Positions 1 to 11,163 of a stretch of 64,000 nucleotides of DNA are shown one piece after another. A program made the position numbers and the translations under genes. Source of the stretch: Seiridium cupressi (lineage: Eukaryota; Ascomycota; Sordariomycetes; Amphisphaeriales; Sporocadaceae); the NCBI GenBank assembly GCA_036674765.1, contig JARVKI010000006.1:62001-126000 (forward strand), given 5' to 3'. Each line of letters opens with the position of its first letter. Position 1 is the stretch's first letter. The notes beneath the pieces are model-generated. The model searched no databases, was not told where the DNA came from, and saw only the letters and a list, made by a program, of their open reading frames with translations.

Positions 1-1
1 C

Positions 2-2067
2 ATGACCCCTCGAGCACCTCCAGCTCCACCATCACATCCCGTCGGGAAGGATGCTTCCGGTCAGCAGGATAGCCTCGAGCCCAGAACGTCTCCAAAGCTG
101 CCGAGATGGAGCGCTGGTGGAGATTTCAGTATGGAAGAAGATCTGGCACGTATCCTAGGGACTGACGAAAACTCGACGTCCATCATGCGCCGAGTGTCCA
201 ATGCTGTGCGACATGGCAGAACGAACAGTGCAGAACAGAGCAACAGCGTTGTTCGTGTGGGTCACGCTCGAAGTGTGAGTGAGTCAACACGGACTACCGC
301 ATCACCACGTTGGCCGAAGACACCTCTTGTGGAGGACCCTCTTAACGGGCAAACCCATGACATCACAAGCCCTATTTCTCTGGCTACAAACGATGATCCT
401 GCTCTTTTGAAACGCCGTCTCAGAAATTCCGAGCAGAGAGTTGCAGAGCTGGAAAGACAATTCACCAGCGAGAAAGATCTGCAGAACATTACCGAAAGAC
501 TTGAAGAAAAACGTAAGACAGTATCTGTGTTAGACACTCAGACCGAGATCATGATCCGTCAGCTCGAGGTATTGGCCGGTTATGTTGAGAAGGCTAAGGA
601 TACGAAACGACCCATTGATCCTCGTGATTTGGAGGAATCTGCGATCAAGGAATTCGTCCAGAAGCTTGAGAAGCTCAAACAATCAATGTCCGCATCCTTG
701 GAACAGCTCCACGCAGAGCGCAACACACTGGTAGAAGAGAAAAACCAGGCAATCGCAGACCGCGACCGCGCACTACTGGAATTCGAACAGTTGTCATCGA
801 AGAATGCACAACTTGCTGACATGAATAACGATTTGACGCACCAGATCCAAGAAAGATTCAAGAACCACTCAGACGTGCGACCACCAATGAACGGCCTCGG
901 TATTTATCACCAGCACAAGGGGACTTCCAATCACTCCATTAGTCTAGATAACTCTAGCATACAGACCGGCACCACCCTGATTCCCGACCAGGAAGAGCCT
1001 ATCCTAGAGGCTGGCCCTACGGTTGTCAATATCCGCAAGGGCAAGGTCCAGAAGTTTAGCTGGAAGAAGGGTTCCAAGGCCATGGCTCAAAATATTGCCA
1101 AGGGAGTCAATCGGACAGTGGGCGCCTTGCAACAACCAGAACGTCGCGATGTACAATTTGCTGGCGAAAATATCGGCCTCCCCTACAATATGACCCATAC
1201 ACCGGTAGAATCTCCGGTGTCACAGGTCCCCATGAACGGCCAGCAGCAGCGCCAGAATGTCAACAATGAAAAACCGGGCTTCTTCGGGTTCAAGAAGTCG
1301 GCCACAATGCCAAGAAACTTGGGCCAGTTCAGCAACAACTCGAACCTTGACATAGCAGAAGCAGCAGATGTCCTTTTCGGCTCCGACCTATCCGAGAGAG
1401 CCGACTTCGAGAAGAGACATATTCCGTGTGTTGTGACACGATGTATCGAAGAAGTCGAGCTCCGTGGTATGGATATGGAAGGCATCTACCGAAAGACTGG
1501 GGGCAATTCCCAAGTCAAAATGATTCAGGAAGGCTTCGATAAAAACGAGAATTTCGATATATCTGACCCGGATTTGGACATTACGGCTGTCACCAGTGTC
1601 CTGAAGCAGTATTTCAGGAAACTCCCAATTCCACTGCTCACTTACGATGTCTACGATCGAATTCTAGAAATCAATTGTAAGAACAACCATCACCCGTCCT
1701 TACGGTGCCCCAGCTAACCTGAATCAGCCATCACGGATAATGATGAGAAGTGTGACCATCTCCGGAAGACTTTCAATCTGTTACCACAAAAGCATCGAGA
1801 CTGTCTCGAATTCCTAATGTTCCATTTGGTGCGGGTTGCTCAGCGGGAACGGGAGAACTTGGTGAGTAATTTATTGATCTCCTCCCCGTGGTCAAACGAT
1901 GAATTGCTAATATTCCATAGATGTCTCCCAAGAATCTGGCAGTGGTTTTTGCGCCTACCATCATGAGAGACAAAACCATCGAGCGAGAAATGACAGACAT
2001 GCACGCCAAGAATACTGCCGTGCAATTCATTATCGAGAACAGCCAGACGATATTTTCCGAGGACTAG
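2..2067 (+). CDS. RhoGAP-domain protein, 5' end cut by window edge
   Basis: GTPase-activating protein for a Rho/Cdc42-type GTPase, acting in cell polarity. Exons are 2-1676, 1728-1861 and 1921-2067 (introns 51 and 59 bp), giving 651 visible residues. Residues 1-120 are Ser/Pro-rich, about 135-285 form a coiled coil, and about 450-650 are the RhoGAP domain. The arginine finger is Arg497 in the motif GIYRKTGG, and the conserved KNLAVVFAPTIM lies in the last exon. The frame is open to the first base, so the true start probably lies upstream. The overall plan resembles yeast Rga1-type LIM-RhoGAPs, whose LIM domains would be outside the window. That assignment is inference; the RhoGAP call is firm. 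Confidence 0.9.
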
Positions 2068-3014
2068 ATTACCTGGGTTCTCTAGAGCTTGACGATTAAC
2101 ATTGTGTATATATCTATCCATATTTTGACAAGGCCGGCTGAGATTCAGAATCAGCGGCTCCATCACAGACGAACGAGTGAATCAGAGAACCCCCACAACC
2201 TGGCTATCTCCCCCTTACGACAAATCTTACAGGACATCTCTCCACCATCGTTGGATCGCGTTCAGTTTTCTTCTCTCGAGATGGTCCATGTTTATGGCTG
2301 TTTTGTCCTTTGTATGGCATAGGAAAGTTTAATGATATCCTTGAAAGCATTGCGGTCTCGCGGAATTTCTTGCATCACTTTGGTGGCTAGCTGGGAAGGC
2401 TGAAATGGCAGGCAGGCTACGTGGTTTAGCTAGAATGTGTTTTTTGAACTTTAGACTTTGGCGAATCGATGTGTAGCGTTATCATTACTTATGTCATGTT
2501 TGTATCGCGGGTTATGTCTAGGCGGCGAAAGCCCCGTCACTTCCTATCAGTGTTTCTTGGTTCTCCGATTCAACACATTGACCAGAAACCCGTGAGAATG
2601 GTCATAGTCCACGATGGCAATTGTTAAACTTCAATTGTTATTATCTTCTTTTTCCCCCTTTACCTCATCTGCCAACCAGTGATCCTCAGCCACACATGTA
2701 ACACCACGCCAGTGTGCTCACATTGTTTCCCTAAATTTCGTTGTTCCAGAGCCGTCTCCATGTAGAGACAGTCGCGTTCTTCGCGCCCGCGGAAGCCTTT
2801 CTACAGATTTTACATGCGATCATGTCCCATACAACTGGAGTCCAAGTCGAATTCTTTGTCACGGTTCACAGGGCAATGTTTGGTATATCTGTTTCATCCT
2901 CGGCTTTCCCTCATTTCTTTCCCAGGCGGCTGACGATTCGAGCACTTGTCCCTAGTAAATCCGGGCTGCTCTCGGCTGCCTTGTTCGTAACCCAGAGAAT
3001 TTCGCATCACGCCC
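2068..3014. other. Intergenic, convergent 3' ends of RhoGAP and FYV7 genes
   Basis: No gene is supported here. It holds the 3' untranslated regions of the two convergent neighbours. The open frame at 2741-3118 (+) overlaps the FYV7 coding end on the other strand and looks like chance. Confidence 0.6.
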
Positions 3015-3719
3015 TCATTGCGATTGAGTCATCCTCCGTACCTTTTCAAGCAGTAGCCCGCTCTCCCTTCCCAGTTTGCGCTGCCCGTCCCGCCCCGGCG
3101 TCCGCGCCTTTCTCATAGCTCGCCCGAAACGCTCCCGTTCTGCGTTTTTGCGATCACGCTCCTCTCTCCGGCGCTGAAACTCTGCCTCGCGTGCCTCCTG
3201 CTCGGCTTTTTTCTTGGAGGCTTCGGTTAAAGCCTTGTCGTAATACCCCGGTTTGTGCGGTGTGTTGCGGGAGCGGTGACGGGACTTGTCTGGGCGGTCA
3301 TGGTTCCTTGGCTTCCTCTCGCGTGTGTTCCGTCCGTCTTGTGCCGCATCTGGGACCTCAGGCTCCGGCTCGTCACCATCCAGCATGGCCTGGCGTTCGG
3401 GGTGGATTGCTGCCTCAGGTGCCGGCTCTGCTTCCGGCTGCTCTTCTGCGTCTGGTTCCGCTGCATTGTGTTCGCCGGCACCCTTGTGAGTATTCGAAGA
3501 ATCGTTCTCCTGCAGCTCCCGTGCCTTGATTTTCTTGTACGCCTTCTTGAGCTTGGCCTTCTGGATCAGATCCTGCTTGATCTTGGTCACCTTCCGCCTC
3601 CAGGGGCCGTCCGGCAGGTTGTCTGGGCCGACGCGAAAGCCCTTGCGGGGTTTCTTGGCAGCATGGTCTCCTGTAGAATGGGAAGCGTCTTCGCTATCGA
3701 GGGGCCGTTTGGGTGCCAT
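3015..3719 (-). CDS. FYV7: rRNA-processing protein Fyv7 family
   Basis: Small nucleolar protein of the Fyv7 family, needed for 35S pre-rRNA processing and 40S subunit production in yeast. Single exon, 234 aa. The family core is near residues 27-70: GFRVGPDNLPDG followed by a WRRKVTKIKQDL stretch and a run of lysines. The middle is acidic, and the C-terminal third is a highly charged Arg/Glu/Lys helix, as usual in this family. I chose the ATG at 3719 because the protein then begins MAPKRPLDSE, directly before the conserved core. An upstream in-frame ATG at 3905 would add 62 residues with no family similarity. The gene is divergent from the Atos-domain gene. The family call rests on the core motif. 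Confidence 0.85.
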   Translation of the reverse strand: MAPKRPLDSEDASHSTGDHAAKKPRKGFRVGPDNLPDGPWRRKVTKIKQDLIQKAKLKKAYKKIKARELQENDSSNTHKGAGEHNAAEPDAEEQPEAEPAPEAAIHPERQAMLDGDEPEPEVPDAAQDGRNTRERKPRNHDRPDKSRHRSRNTPHKPGYYDKALTEASKKKAEQEAREAEFQRRREERDRKNAERERFGRAMRKARTPGRDGQRKLGRESGLLLEKVRRMTQSQ

Positions 3720-4727
3720 ACTGCGCAGACTAGACAATGTGGTGTTGGCTCTGGTGCCGCTGAAATTGGACAATGTAAGGAAATTTGGAGTCGGGGACTT
3801 CGTTATCGCTATCGCGCTCAATTTTTGGCGGGGCAGCTGGGACCTCATGCAAGCTCTCAATGCAGGTGCTTTTCGCCGGCACACCGACCAGGCACTTCGA
3901 TGCACTTTGGCGAGAGCGCAATCGGCAGAGAGGCCCAGTCCACTGGGAGCATGTGCTGGCAGCCACCCGAGTCATGGAAAACAGGGCTGCAAGGACACAT
4001 TTGCTCTGCGACAACGTGACCTCACATTAGTAGCATCTTGTTTTTCTTTCGAGTTTTCTAGCCTCTTGAAATTTATTGTCCGATATGATATCTGTGGCGT
4101 CTACTTCTGATCTTCCCTCTGCTCATAGGAGGAGTTCGTCCCTAATGCACATATTGGGCTGCAGGACCGGGCCAGTGGACCCCCAGCGTGGCAGCACCCT
4201 GCATAATCTTGCCCTCCATCAGGATTAGTGGGCTCATAAAGCGGGATTGGCGCCCGTATGATCCCTTGAGATCCCTGGAGATCCCCGCTGAAAGCTTGCA
4301 AAGGCCCCGGGATGATGTGCTAAGAGCAGTGAAGAATGGAGTCATCGACCCGTCAGATGATCGTGTCGTCAAAACGGCTGCATACAAGAACTGCCAGCAA
4401 AGCTTCTGGGCTCCGATCGTCCCGTCGTTTGCGCTGCTCTGTAATTATTTGAAACGGAACGAATCCACCCAGCCGTCGCTGTTCAACCCTTTGTTTCGTC
4501 CTTTCGTGATTTGACAGCTGTGATTCGCCTTCAGATGCTGGAGCTCCAGGGTAGACCGGAACCGAGTAAAGCCAGGCCCGACAGCACGAGTCAACTGCTG
4601 CGGTCCTGTTCATGCCCTTGCTTGAGACACCAACATTTCGGGTCAAACAAAGAAAAACGAGCAGAAATGATACAGAACGAAACATAGCCATATTGGACTC
4701 GAAACACCAGTCGAATGACATCTCAAA
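3720..4727. other. Divergent promoter region between FYV7 and the Atos-domain gene
   Basis: About 1 kb without a supported gene. It should carry the promoters of both flanking genes. I saw no clear TATA box or repeat. Confidence 0.5.
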
Positions 4728-7178
4728 ATGCCCATCTTCCAGGAGGATCTGGAGCGGAGGAATCCAGATGGAGGGACGGCAATGGCGTCACCGCCCGAGT
4801 TTATCAGACCCAACCAACCTCAAATTCCCAGCCAGACATTGTCGAGACAGCTCTCGGAAGAAAGCATCAGAACTGAGCTGTGTGATGGCCCACTATACGA
4901 GAGCACACGACCCAAGACCCCCGACGAAGAAGCTTTCACCTGCACCGACCGAGCAGAACTGATTGAGAGATTGAAGCGCGGCGAGAGTCCAACATGGGTT
5001 CCCAACAGACATGTGAGTAACTGACCCCGACGAAGATACAGTCGCAAACTAATTGAACTCCAGTTGGAATCTATTTGGAGTCAACGGCCAGTCACACCCA
5101 TTCGAAGTCCCCGGCCCGCAGGCGACTCACCTGGCCTTCTATCTGCGCCGCCTATTACGCCCGAGAAGCGAGATTCGGAATCTGAAGATGAAAAGAGACT
5201 CCGAGAAGGACTAAACATTGAAAGACCACGGTCGGCCCTCCACAGTGGTGACTTCACCCAAGACAATTCTACAACAGAGAGGAGGAGGACGGAAGTAAGA
5301 AGTAACCATCCCCGGAAAGAAAAGTACGAGGAACCCAGCAGCCAACCGTGGCTCGCTACTTCACCACCGCGGGACTTTCACCCTCTCCGGTTCGAGAGGA
5401 GGGAGTATGGGCTAGGAAGGTCAGAAGAATCGCATCCTGGCATTTCATCCCTGTCGTCGTCTCTATCCTCGGCGGGCTTTCTGTATCAACCACCAACGAG
5501 TCCTCTTGTTCAGTCAGAGAGCCATGAAGACCTCGACCTTATGACTCCCATGGACAGTATTGATATCAGCTCAAGTTATTCCCGGAATTCTCGTCGTCAC
5601 ACATTGATGTCCAGCTATTCGAGCGCGACTGGATTTTCAACACCCAATTTAGTGTCGAGAAATACACCTTCATTACGGCAAGAAAGGACGTTTCCCTACC
5701 AGGCACACCAGCCGCGACGATCTCTCACTTCAACGCCCAGCTTCTCACTAACGGGCACTTCGCCGCATACACCAGCTTATTTGAGATCGAGGCGCCCATC
5801 ATTCAGCTCTGACTCCTCTCCACTTCAGCATGCCTCCATGGTAGGCTCGTATGAAGAAAGCATTCTCAGAGGACGCATGTCCACCACGCCATCGAAACCG
5901 CTGGATTTTGTTGCGCAGATTGGCGTACTGGGGCTGGGAAAGTGCAAATCAAGTCTGCGTTGCCCTGCCCACGTGACGCTGCCGTTCCCTGCAGTGTTTT
6001 ATAGTTATGCTAGCGCTTCGCATGGTCGGTCCAAAAACGAGGACGGGCCCAGTCCGTATGTTGGGCAGGTTGATCTAGAGAACGGCTTACAAAATCAGGA
6101 GGAAGAAGCCCGATCGAAGCGTAAGGTGCAAAGCCGGGCCCAAGATCGAAAGCCGGCAGAAGATCGCCTTGGCGACGGTGAGGAGGTTTCATCGGATCGA
6201 GTCGCCAGGGACGCACGCAGGTCGCAGAAACACAAGAGAAGATCAGGATCACCCAGGGCTCCACCTGGCGGGAGCTACCGGATCCCAGAAAAGGGACAGA
6301 TCCAGATCATTATCAAGAATCCAAACAAAACCGCGGTGAAGTTGTTCTTAGTCCCATACGATTTGGCAGGGATGGAAGCCGGCACCAAGACGTTTATAAG
6401 GCAACGCAGCTATTCGGCTGGCCCAATCATCGACAACCTGCCCGAGCTCAAGGAAACGAGCACAGCCGAGCGGCCGACACTACGTTATCTTGTTCATCTA
6501 CACATATGTTGTCCTTCACGAGGTCGATATTACCTCTATAAAAGTATTCGGGTGGTGTTCGCGAATCGTGTCCCGGATGGCAAGGAAAAGCTTCAGAACG
6601 AGGTGACTCTACCTGAGCCGAGGTTCACTGCGTATAAGCCTATTCGAGTGATGCACCCGCCCATAGCAGCAAGCAGCGGTCCTGGAGCAAGTCTTGCCGC
6701 AGAGAAAGCTTTCAGAAGACGCAGCTCAGGTTACTACATTGGAGCTTCTACCCAGGTTCTCGATACTGCTGATGGTTTTGTCCCAGAAACAAACGTACCA
6801 CAGCAGCAATTCTCCTTCAGTTATGGAGGCAATGAGCCTGTCGATGCCATCCCGTTCCGCCTTCCCCAAAGACGCCCGATGGATCAGGGAGACCCCAGCC
6901 ATGGCGCTAGCCAGCAGGACGTTTGGTCTCCAGGCTCTTCGCAATTGAGCCGCCCGACCACGCAAGATTCAAGCAATGTTTCAAGCCTCGGCGGCTCCAT
7001 CAGTCAACTTGACAGGTATGACAAGCTTAGCAAGGGAGATGTAGGCTATGGCGGCAATGCCTTTTCAAGCTTGATCAACGGTCGTCCTGGGACCGCAGAG
7101 GGCCTTCTATCACAGAGACTGCGGACGCTCGGCGTTGAGACCCAGATGCCAGGAAACTCGGACGACATGGAACAATAG
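4728..7178 (+). CDS. Atos-like conserved-domain protein (FAM214/Atos family)
   Basis: Two exons, 4728-5012 and 5064-7178 (intron 51 bp), 799 aa. The first 370 residues are Ser/Pro/Arg-rich and look disordered. Two conserved blocks follow. At about 376-415 is the Atos N-terminal block (FVAQIGVLGLGKCKSSLRCP). At about 499-625 is the C-terminal block, beginning YRIPEKGQIQIIIKNPNKTA and including LVHLHICCPSRGRYYLYKSI. In Pfam these correspond to DUF4210 and the 'chromosome segregation during meiosis' family. Fission yeast members are linked to meiosis, and animal Atos to transcription regulation. A basic Arg/Lys-rich linker separates the blocks. Function in this fungus is not known. No membrane segment is visible. 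Confidence 0.85.
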
Positions 7179-7798
7179 GCAAGTTTTATTCTTTTGATAT
7201 AATGGTACCGGCGTTTAACTAGACCTGGCGTCAACGGTAGGACGATTGATTTTACACGGTGATATCCTGGCGCATTAGGGGTACATCATTATATCAGGCA
7301 GTACCATTGAGGAATACAGACCTACTTTTATCACACTGTGCTCCGCAATGCGCGTGTTTGATGCCTTTACTTTTTCCACTCATCAGTCGTGCTAAACTCT
7401 ATTCTCGCAAGGGAGACTATTCCAGGCTAGTGTTGATCACTCACATCGGACAGTTTCAGATGATTGGCTGAAGCCTTTAGCCGGTATAGTCCGAGATCAT
7501 TGGTGAAACGCGGATCGCAACACCAACAATGTTTTTGCCCACCAAGACCTGGAGACCGAGCCGAGGCGGTTTTCATAGTAGGGTTCAATGAAGCTTAAAA
7601 TAAACATACCGAATGGAGCCCATCGTTCTACTCCATTCTGGGATGCCAAGAATGTCAGATTGCCGCGTTCCTTGCTTCGGATCGAAACCCGCCCATGTCA
7701 AAGTTGACATCGTTTGACTTTATTTTCCAGATGTTCATTTTCTTTCCTCCTCATCGGTCCTGGTGATCGCAGAAGTATATGACTCGTCATCAGGGATG
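7179..7798. other. Intergenic, Atos gene 3' end and cutinase promoter
   Basis: No gene supported. An in-frame non-ATG extension of the cutinase begins at 7763 with GTG, but the first ATG is at 7799. Confidence 0.5.
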
Positions 7799-8788
7799 TT
7801 GCCGCTCTACTCGGTAGCCAACAGCAGGCTGTTGGTTTTCCTTGCTGGCCTGATTCTTCTCATCACATCTGCGTATGCAGCTCCAAGGCCTGAACCGGGC
7901 CTGCTCGGAGATCTCGAAGCAGAAATCTCCAAGGATCTCAATCTCACCGAAATAATTGACACGGGTATTACGACACTCGCCTCTCTGATACTTGCACTCG
8001 AGTCTGGGCAGGTGAATCAGAATGGGTTATGGGGCATCGTAAACATCAACAATATCACGGCTCACGTTGGGCCAGATAATACGAACGGCACAAACAACTT
8101 CCTCTCCACCATCAAGGGCCAAACAGAGGCAGGATGTCCAGATATTGCTGTCCTCTTCGCTCGAGCCACGAAGGAACCGGGCAACATGGGCTTCCTGGCC
8201 GGCCCGCCGTTCGCCACGGCTCTCCAGCACTATGCGAACGGGTCGCAACTCGCCATCCAGGGCGTCGAGTACCCGGCTAGCATTGTCGGGTTCAAGGCCG
8301 GCGGTTCCCCCGAGGGCGCGGAGACCATGGCTGCACTGGCCAATGCCACGAGGGAAATGTGCCCAAGCGCAAAGGTCGTACTGGCGGGCTACTCGCAGGG
8401 AGCGCAGGTGGCGCGGAAGGCGTGTGGGTTCTTGGGGACTGACGCCGCAGCCAAGTTGACCTCGGTGGTGCTCTTCGGCGATCCGGGCAACGGCACTGCG
8501 GTCCCCGGCGTATCTGCTGACAGGGTATTCACGGCGTGTCACGACGGGGACAGGATCTGTGGGGGCGGTTCGGCAGTGCTGCCTCAGCACCTTGATTATA
8601 GCGGCGATGCCCCCGCCGCGGCACTGTTTGTTATGCAGCGGACGGGACTCGGTATGGGCGGCAGCGATGCGGTGATGGAGGGTATGAGCGATACCCCCAT
8701 GATGAATGATACGGCGCAGGCAGGACTGGGGGATAAGGTGTTGGGGGATTTGAGTAGCGATGGGAATGGGGTGTTAGGTTTGGGTTAA
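7799..8788 (+). CDS. Secreted cutinase family serine esterase
   Basis: Extracellular esterase of the cutinase family (CE5 type), 329 aa, single exon. The first 29 residues form a signal peptide (hydrophobic LLVFLAGLILLITSAYAA). The catalytic core begins near DIAVLFARATKEPGNMG. The nucleophile is Ser199 in GYSQG, the acid is Asp251 in the block GDRIC, and the base is His264 in LPQHLDY, in the usual order. Cysteines flank the core as in secreted cutinases. The 75-residue region between signal peptide and core, and the Gly/Met-rich tail after about residue 285, are longer than in classic 200-225-aa cutinases. The start is the first ATG in frame. Substrate (cutin, suberin or other polyester) cannot be decided from sequence. 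Confidence 0.92.
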   Translation: MPLYSVANSRLLVFLAGLILLITSAYAAPRPEPGLLGDLEAEISKDLNLTEIIDTGITTLASLILALESGQVNQNGLWGIVNINNITAHVGPDNTNGTNNFLSTIKGQTEAGCPDIAVLFARATKEPGNMGFLAGPPFATALQHYANGSQLAIQGVEYPASIVGFKAGGSPEGAETMAALANATREMCPSAKVVLAGYSQGAQVARKACGFLGTDAAAKLTSVVLFGDPGNGTAVPGVSADRVFTACHDGDRICGGGSAVLPQHLDYSGDAPAAALFVMQRTGLGMGGSDAVMEGMSDTPMMNDTAQAGLGDKVLGDLSSDGNGVLGLG

Positions 8789-9440
8789 AAAGTGACGGGG
8801 GACCAGTGGTAGGTTGTATATAGGTGTTCCAAGACTGTGATATATTTCGTTCGATCTGCCACTGTCGTCTGGACGACCTTGGGTTTATCGCTACCATGAA
8901 GTGAAGGCTAATGGGTCAGGTTGACCCACAGTCTTTACCACCAGAAATTACTTACCATTGAGCAATTGGCGCTTTTCTTAGGGCGCTTGGCCACGTATGT
9001 TTTGGGTCCTTGACAGACTATTATGCGCCCTAGGATCCTTCCTGTACGTTCAACTTGATTCCGAGGTTCGCCAGCCTTGACTAGATGTTCCGCCAAGCAA
9101 CGCATCCTCTCTGTAGGCGAATACGGTATTTATAGTAGTATGTCGACTTTGTTTGGCTGCTACTTAGTTGCTTCATATTACCAAATGACTTGGTCAGCTC
9201 TGCACTTTGAATCAGCACTCGCTCTTACAGAGTTTTCATGCAGTTATGATCATCTCAAAATATATAATTGTCGCGTAGTCCATGAATGAGTTGCTTCCTC
9301 CACGAGTGCCTTGTCGTCATTTAATATCGGCGCCAGCTTAGCCGAGATTTATGTTATTAGGAGTTGTAGCGGACACTATGAATCCGACTTGCTTCCATTA
9401 ATCCTCGCTTCGAATGAAGAAGCTCCTCGTAAACATTAGG

Positions 9441-9520
9441 CTAGGAGGAGAATTGACATAATATACGGCGTAAGGCTCTTGGTGAGTCAAGGCTGTATAT
9501 TATGTCAATCTACCTCCTAG
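9441..9520. repeat. Inverted repeat, 26-bp arms
   Basis: Left arm 9441-9466 (CTAGGAGGAGAATTGACATA...) is complementary to the right arm 9495-9520 at 23 of 26 positions, with a 28-bp spacer. Read directly from the sequence. It could be a small foldback element or the end of a decayed transposon. No target-site duplication was found. Confidence 0.75.
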
Positions 9521-10290
9521 CTTTACACCCTGACTAAGTAGGTTGTTGCTTGGAGCTTGATGCGGGGATATTGGAGTTGATAAACTGTCTGAAGAACAAC
9601 ATCATTAGCCACCTAATTTGAGTACGCAATGGCATAACAGCAGCGACACTACAACAAGCTCTTAGGTTCTATATAACTCCTTGAACAATATCGACTGATG
9701 CAGAGCCACTAACAATTGCCTGCACAGCGACCTGATCGCGACTGAGCCGTTGAGCATAACTCAAAAGGTGCTAAATTCTGAAGACCCACCCTGTGTATAC
9801 TGATTTTTGGGTGAATAGATTCTGCGGGCGGCGTGATGGATTATTAAAGAAGCTCTCCGGTGGTGTGTCAATGAGAAAGAAATCCCACCAGAACTTTATC
9901 CATGACCCTAGTGGCAGTGCCGATAAGACACGTTAGAAGTGCTGTGCGCAAGACTCACTACATTGTCGTTAGTCTAAAAAAGTCCAAGCCGATGATTGTC
10001 TACGCCGCAATAGCAATTCTGGACAAACCATAGTACCACTGCACACGAATGAACCCACTGGCCTCAATAGTTGAATGATTAAATCGCCTACGGCGGACTG
10101 ACGCTGAGTCATAGATGCACGGAGTCATTTGCGGAGTGATCTACGGAGTTATCGACGGCTCCATCGTTACCCTAGCCGTTGACAGCGCCAAGGCCGGATG
10201 GGCGCCAGTGATACAAGTGACTCCGTGACTCAAGAATTGAAATGCACCTAAAATGTTAACTTTACACTCCTTTTCCTTGTATCACAACTG

Positions 10291-10298
10291 ATATAAAT
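10291..10298 (+). promoter_or_regulatory. TATA-box candidate for the GNAT gene
   Basis: ATATAAAT lies 48 bp upstream of the ATG at 10346 and only 18 bp upstream of an alternative ATG at 10316, which favours the downstream start. Confidence 0.4.
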
Positions 10299-10345
10299 AT
10301 CTCTCAGTTGCATCAATGATACGACGGGTCTTGTCACCGCTCAAG

Positions 10346-11163
10346 ATGGCTCTCCCTTTTCCTAGACCGCCTTCGCTCGCTCCTGGGCTCACAATTTCAC
10401 GATGCACGCCAGAAGACATACCACAGATGGTGTCGGTCTATAGTGCGGCTTTCCTACCCACCAGGTTCGTATACTGGTGGCCGGCCGACTTGGACGTTAT
10501 GCGAAGATGGAACGAGGCGCGGTTCCGCTTACGATTCCGCGACCCCACCGACCAGCAATTCAAGGTAGTTGACGACGAGTCTGGCCGGATCGTGGCCTTT
10601 GCACGTTGGACTGTACCAGCAAAAATGAAGGGCCTAGCTGAAGGTTTCAGGACATACGAGGACTGTAGCCAAGGCGGGTTCGATGGCCCAGAGAACCAGT
10701 GGATGCAGAACCCGCCAGAGGGCAGCAAGGAGGAGCTCTACCATGAATTCTTTGCCGGCATCAAGGCCATGAGCAAGAAATGGGAAGCTGACAAGAAGTT
10801 GGGTAAGTCAGGGTGTCGTATCACCGCGCGCCCGTAAACGTCGACTTACACAGTATAGCTCTACAACTTCTCTGCACTGATCCTGCGTACCAACGCCGCG
10901 GGTTGGGGGCGGCCCTGCTGCAGAGCGTTCTCGCCATTGCTGATGCCGAAGGTATCCCGACCTATGTAGAGGCGCTAGAAAACGCTGTGCCTATCTATCA
11001 GCGCTACGGGTTCAGTGCGGTAGATCAGATAGAATACGATTTGACCAAGGCTGGACAAGAGGGAAAAGCGACCATCGACATCATGTTACGGGTGCCTCCA
11101 ACCTCAGAACAGCCCACCGCACAGGATTGGTGTCAGAAGATGATACCCGCTCGGGGAACATAA
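10346..11163 (+). CDS. GNAT-family N-acetyltransferase
   Basis: Acetyl-CoA-dependent N-acetyltransferase of the GNAT fold, 253 aa. Exons are 10346-10802 and 10859-11163 (intron 56 bp, donor GTAAGT). The acceptor must be the second AG (10857-10858), because using the first one creates a stop. The acetyl-CoA loop is the RRGLGA block after LLCTDPAYQ in exon 2, and the C-terminal strand block is PIYQRYGFSAV. The N-terminal part (VYSAAFLPTRFVYWWP) is typical of fungal GNATs of unknown substrate. The ATG at 10346 has A at -3; the one at 10316 has T at -3. Substrate unknown. Confidence 0.85.

Larger units (their letters stand above)
8789..10345. other. Intergenic region with one long inverted repeat
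   Basis: No gene is supported over 1.5 kb. It contains a hairpin-forming inverted repeat at 9441-9520 (listed separately) and the promoter of the acetyltransferase gene. Confidence 0.55.

Noticed and set aside
3255..4019. 254-codon open frame on the plus strand over FYV7
   Set aside because: Antisense to a clear family member; translation is low-complexity with no domain.
8027..8590. 187-codon open frame antisense to the cutinase
   Set aside because: Overlaps the catalytic core on the opposite strand; shadow frame.
10316..10345. GNAT start at the first ATG (10316)
   Set aside because: Poor start context and too close to the TATA-like site; the ATG at 10346 fits better, though the first cannot be excluded.
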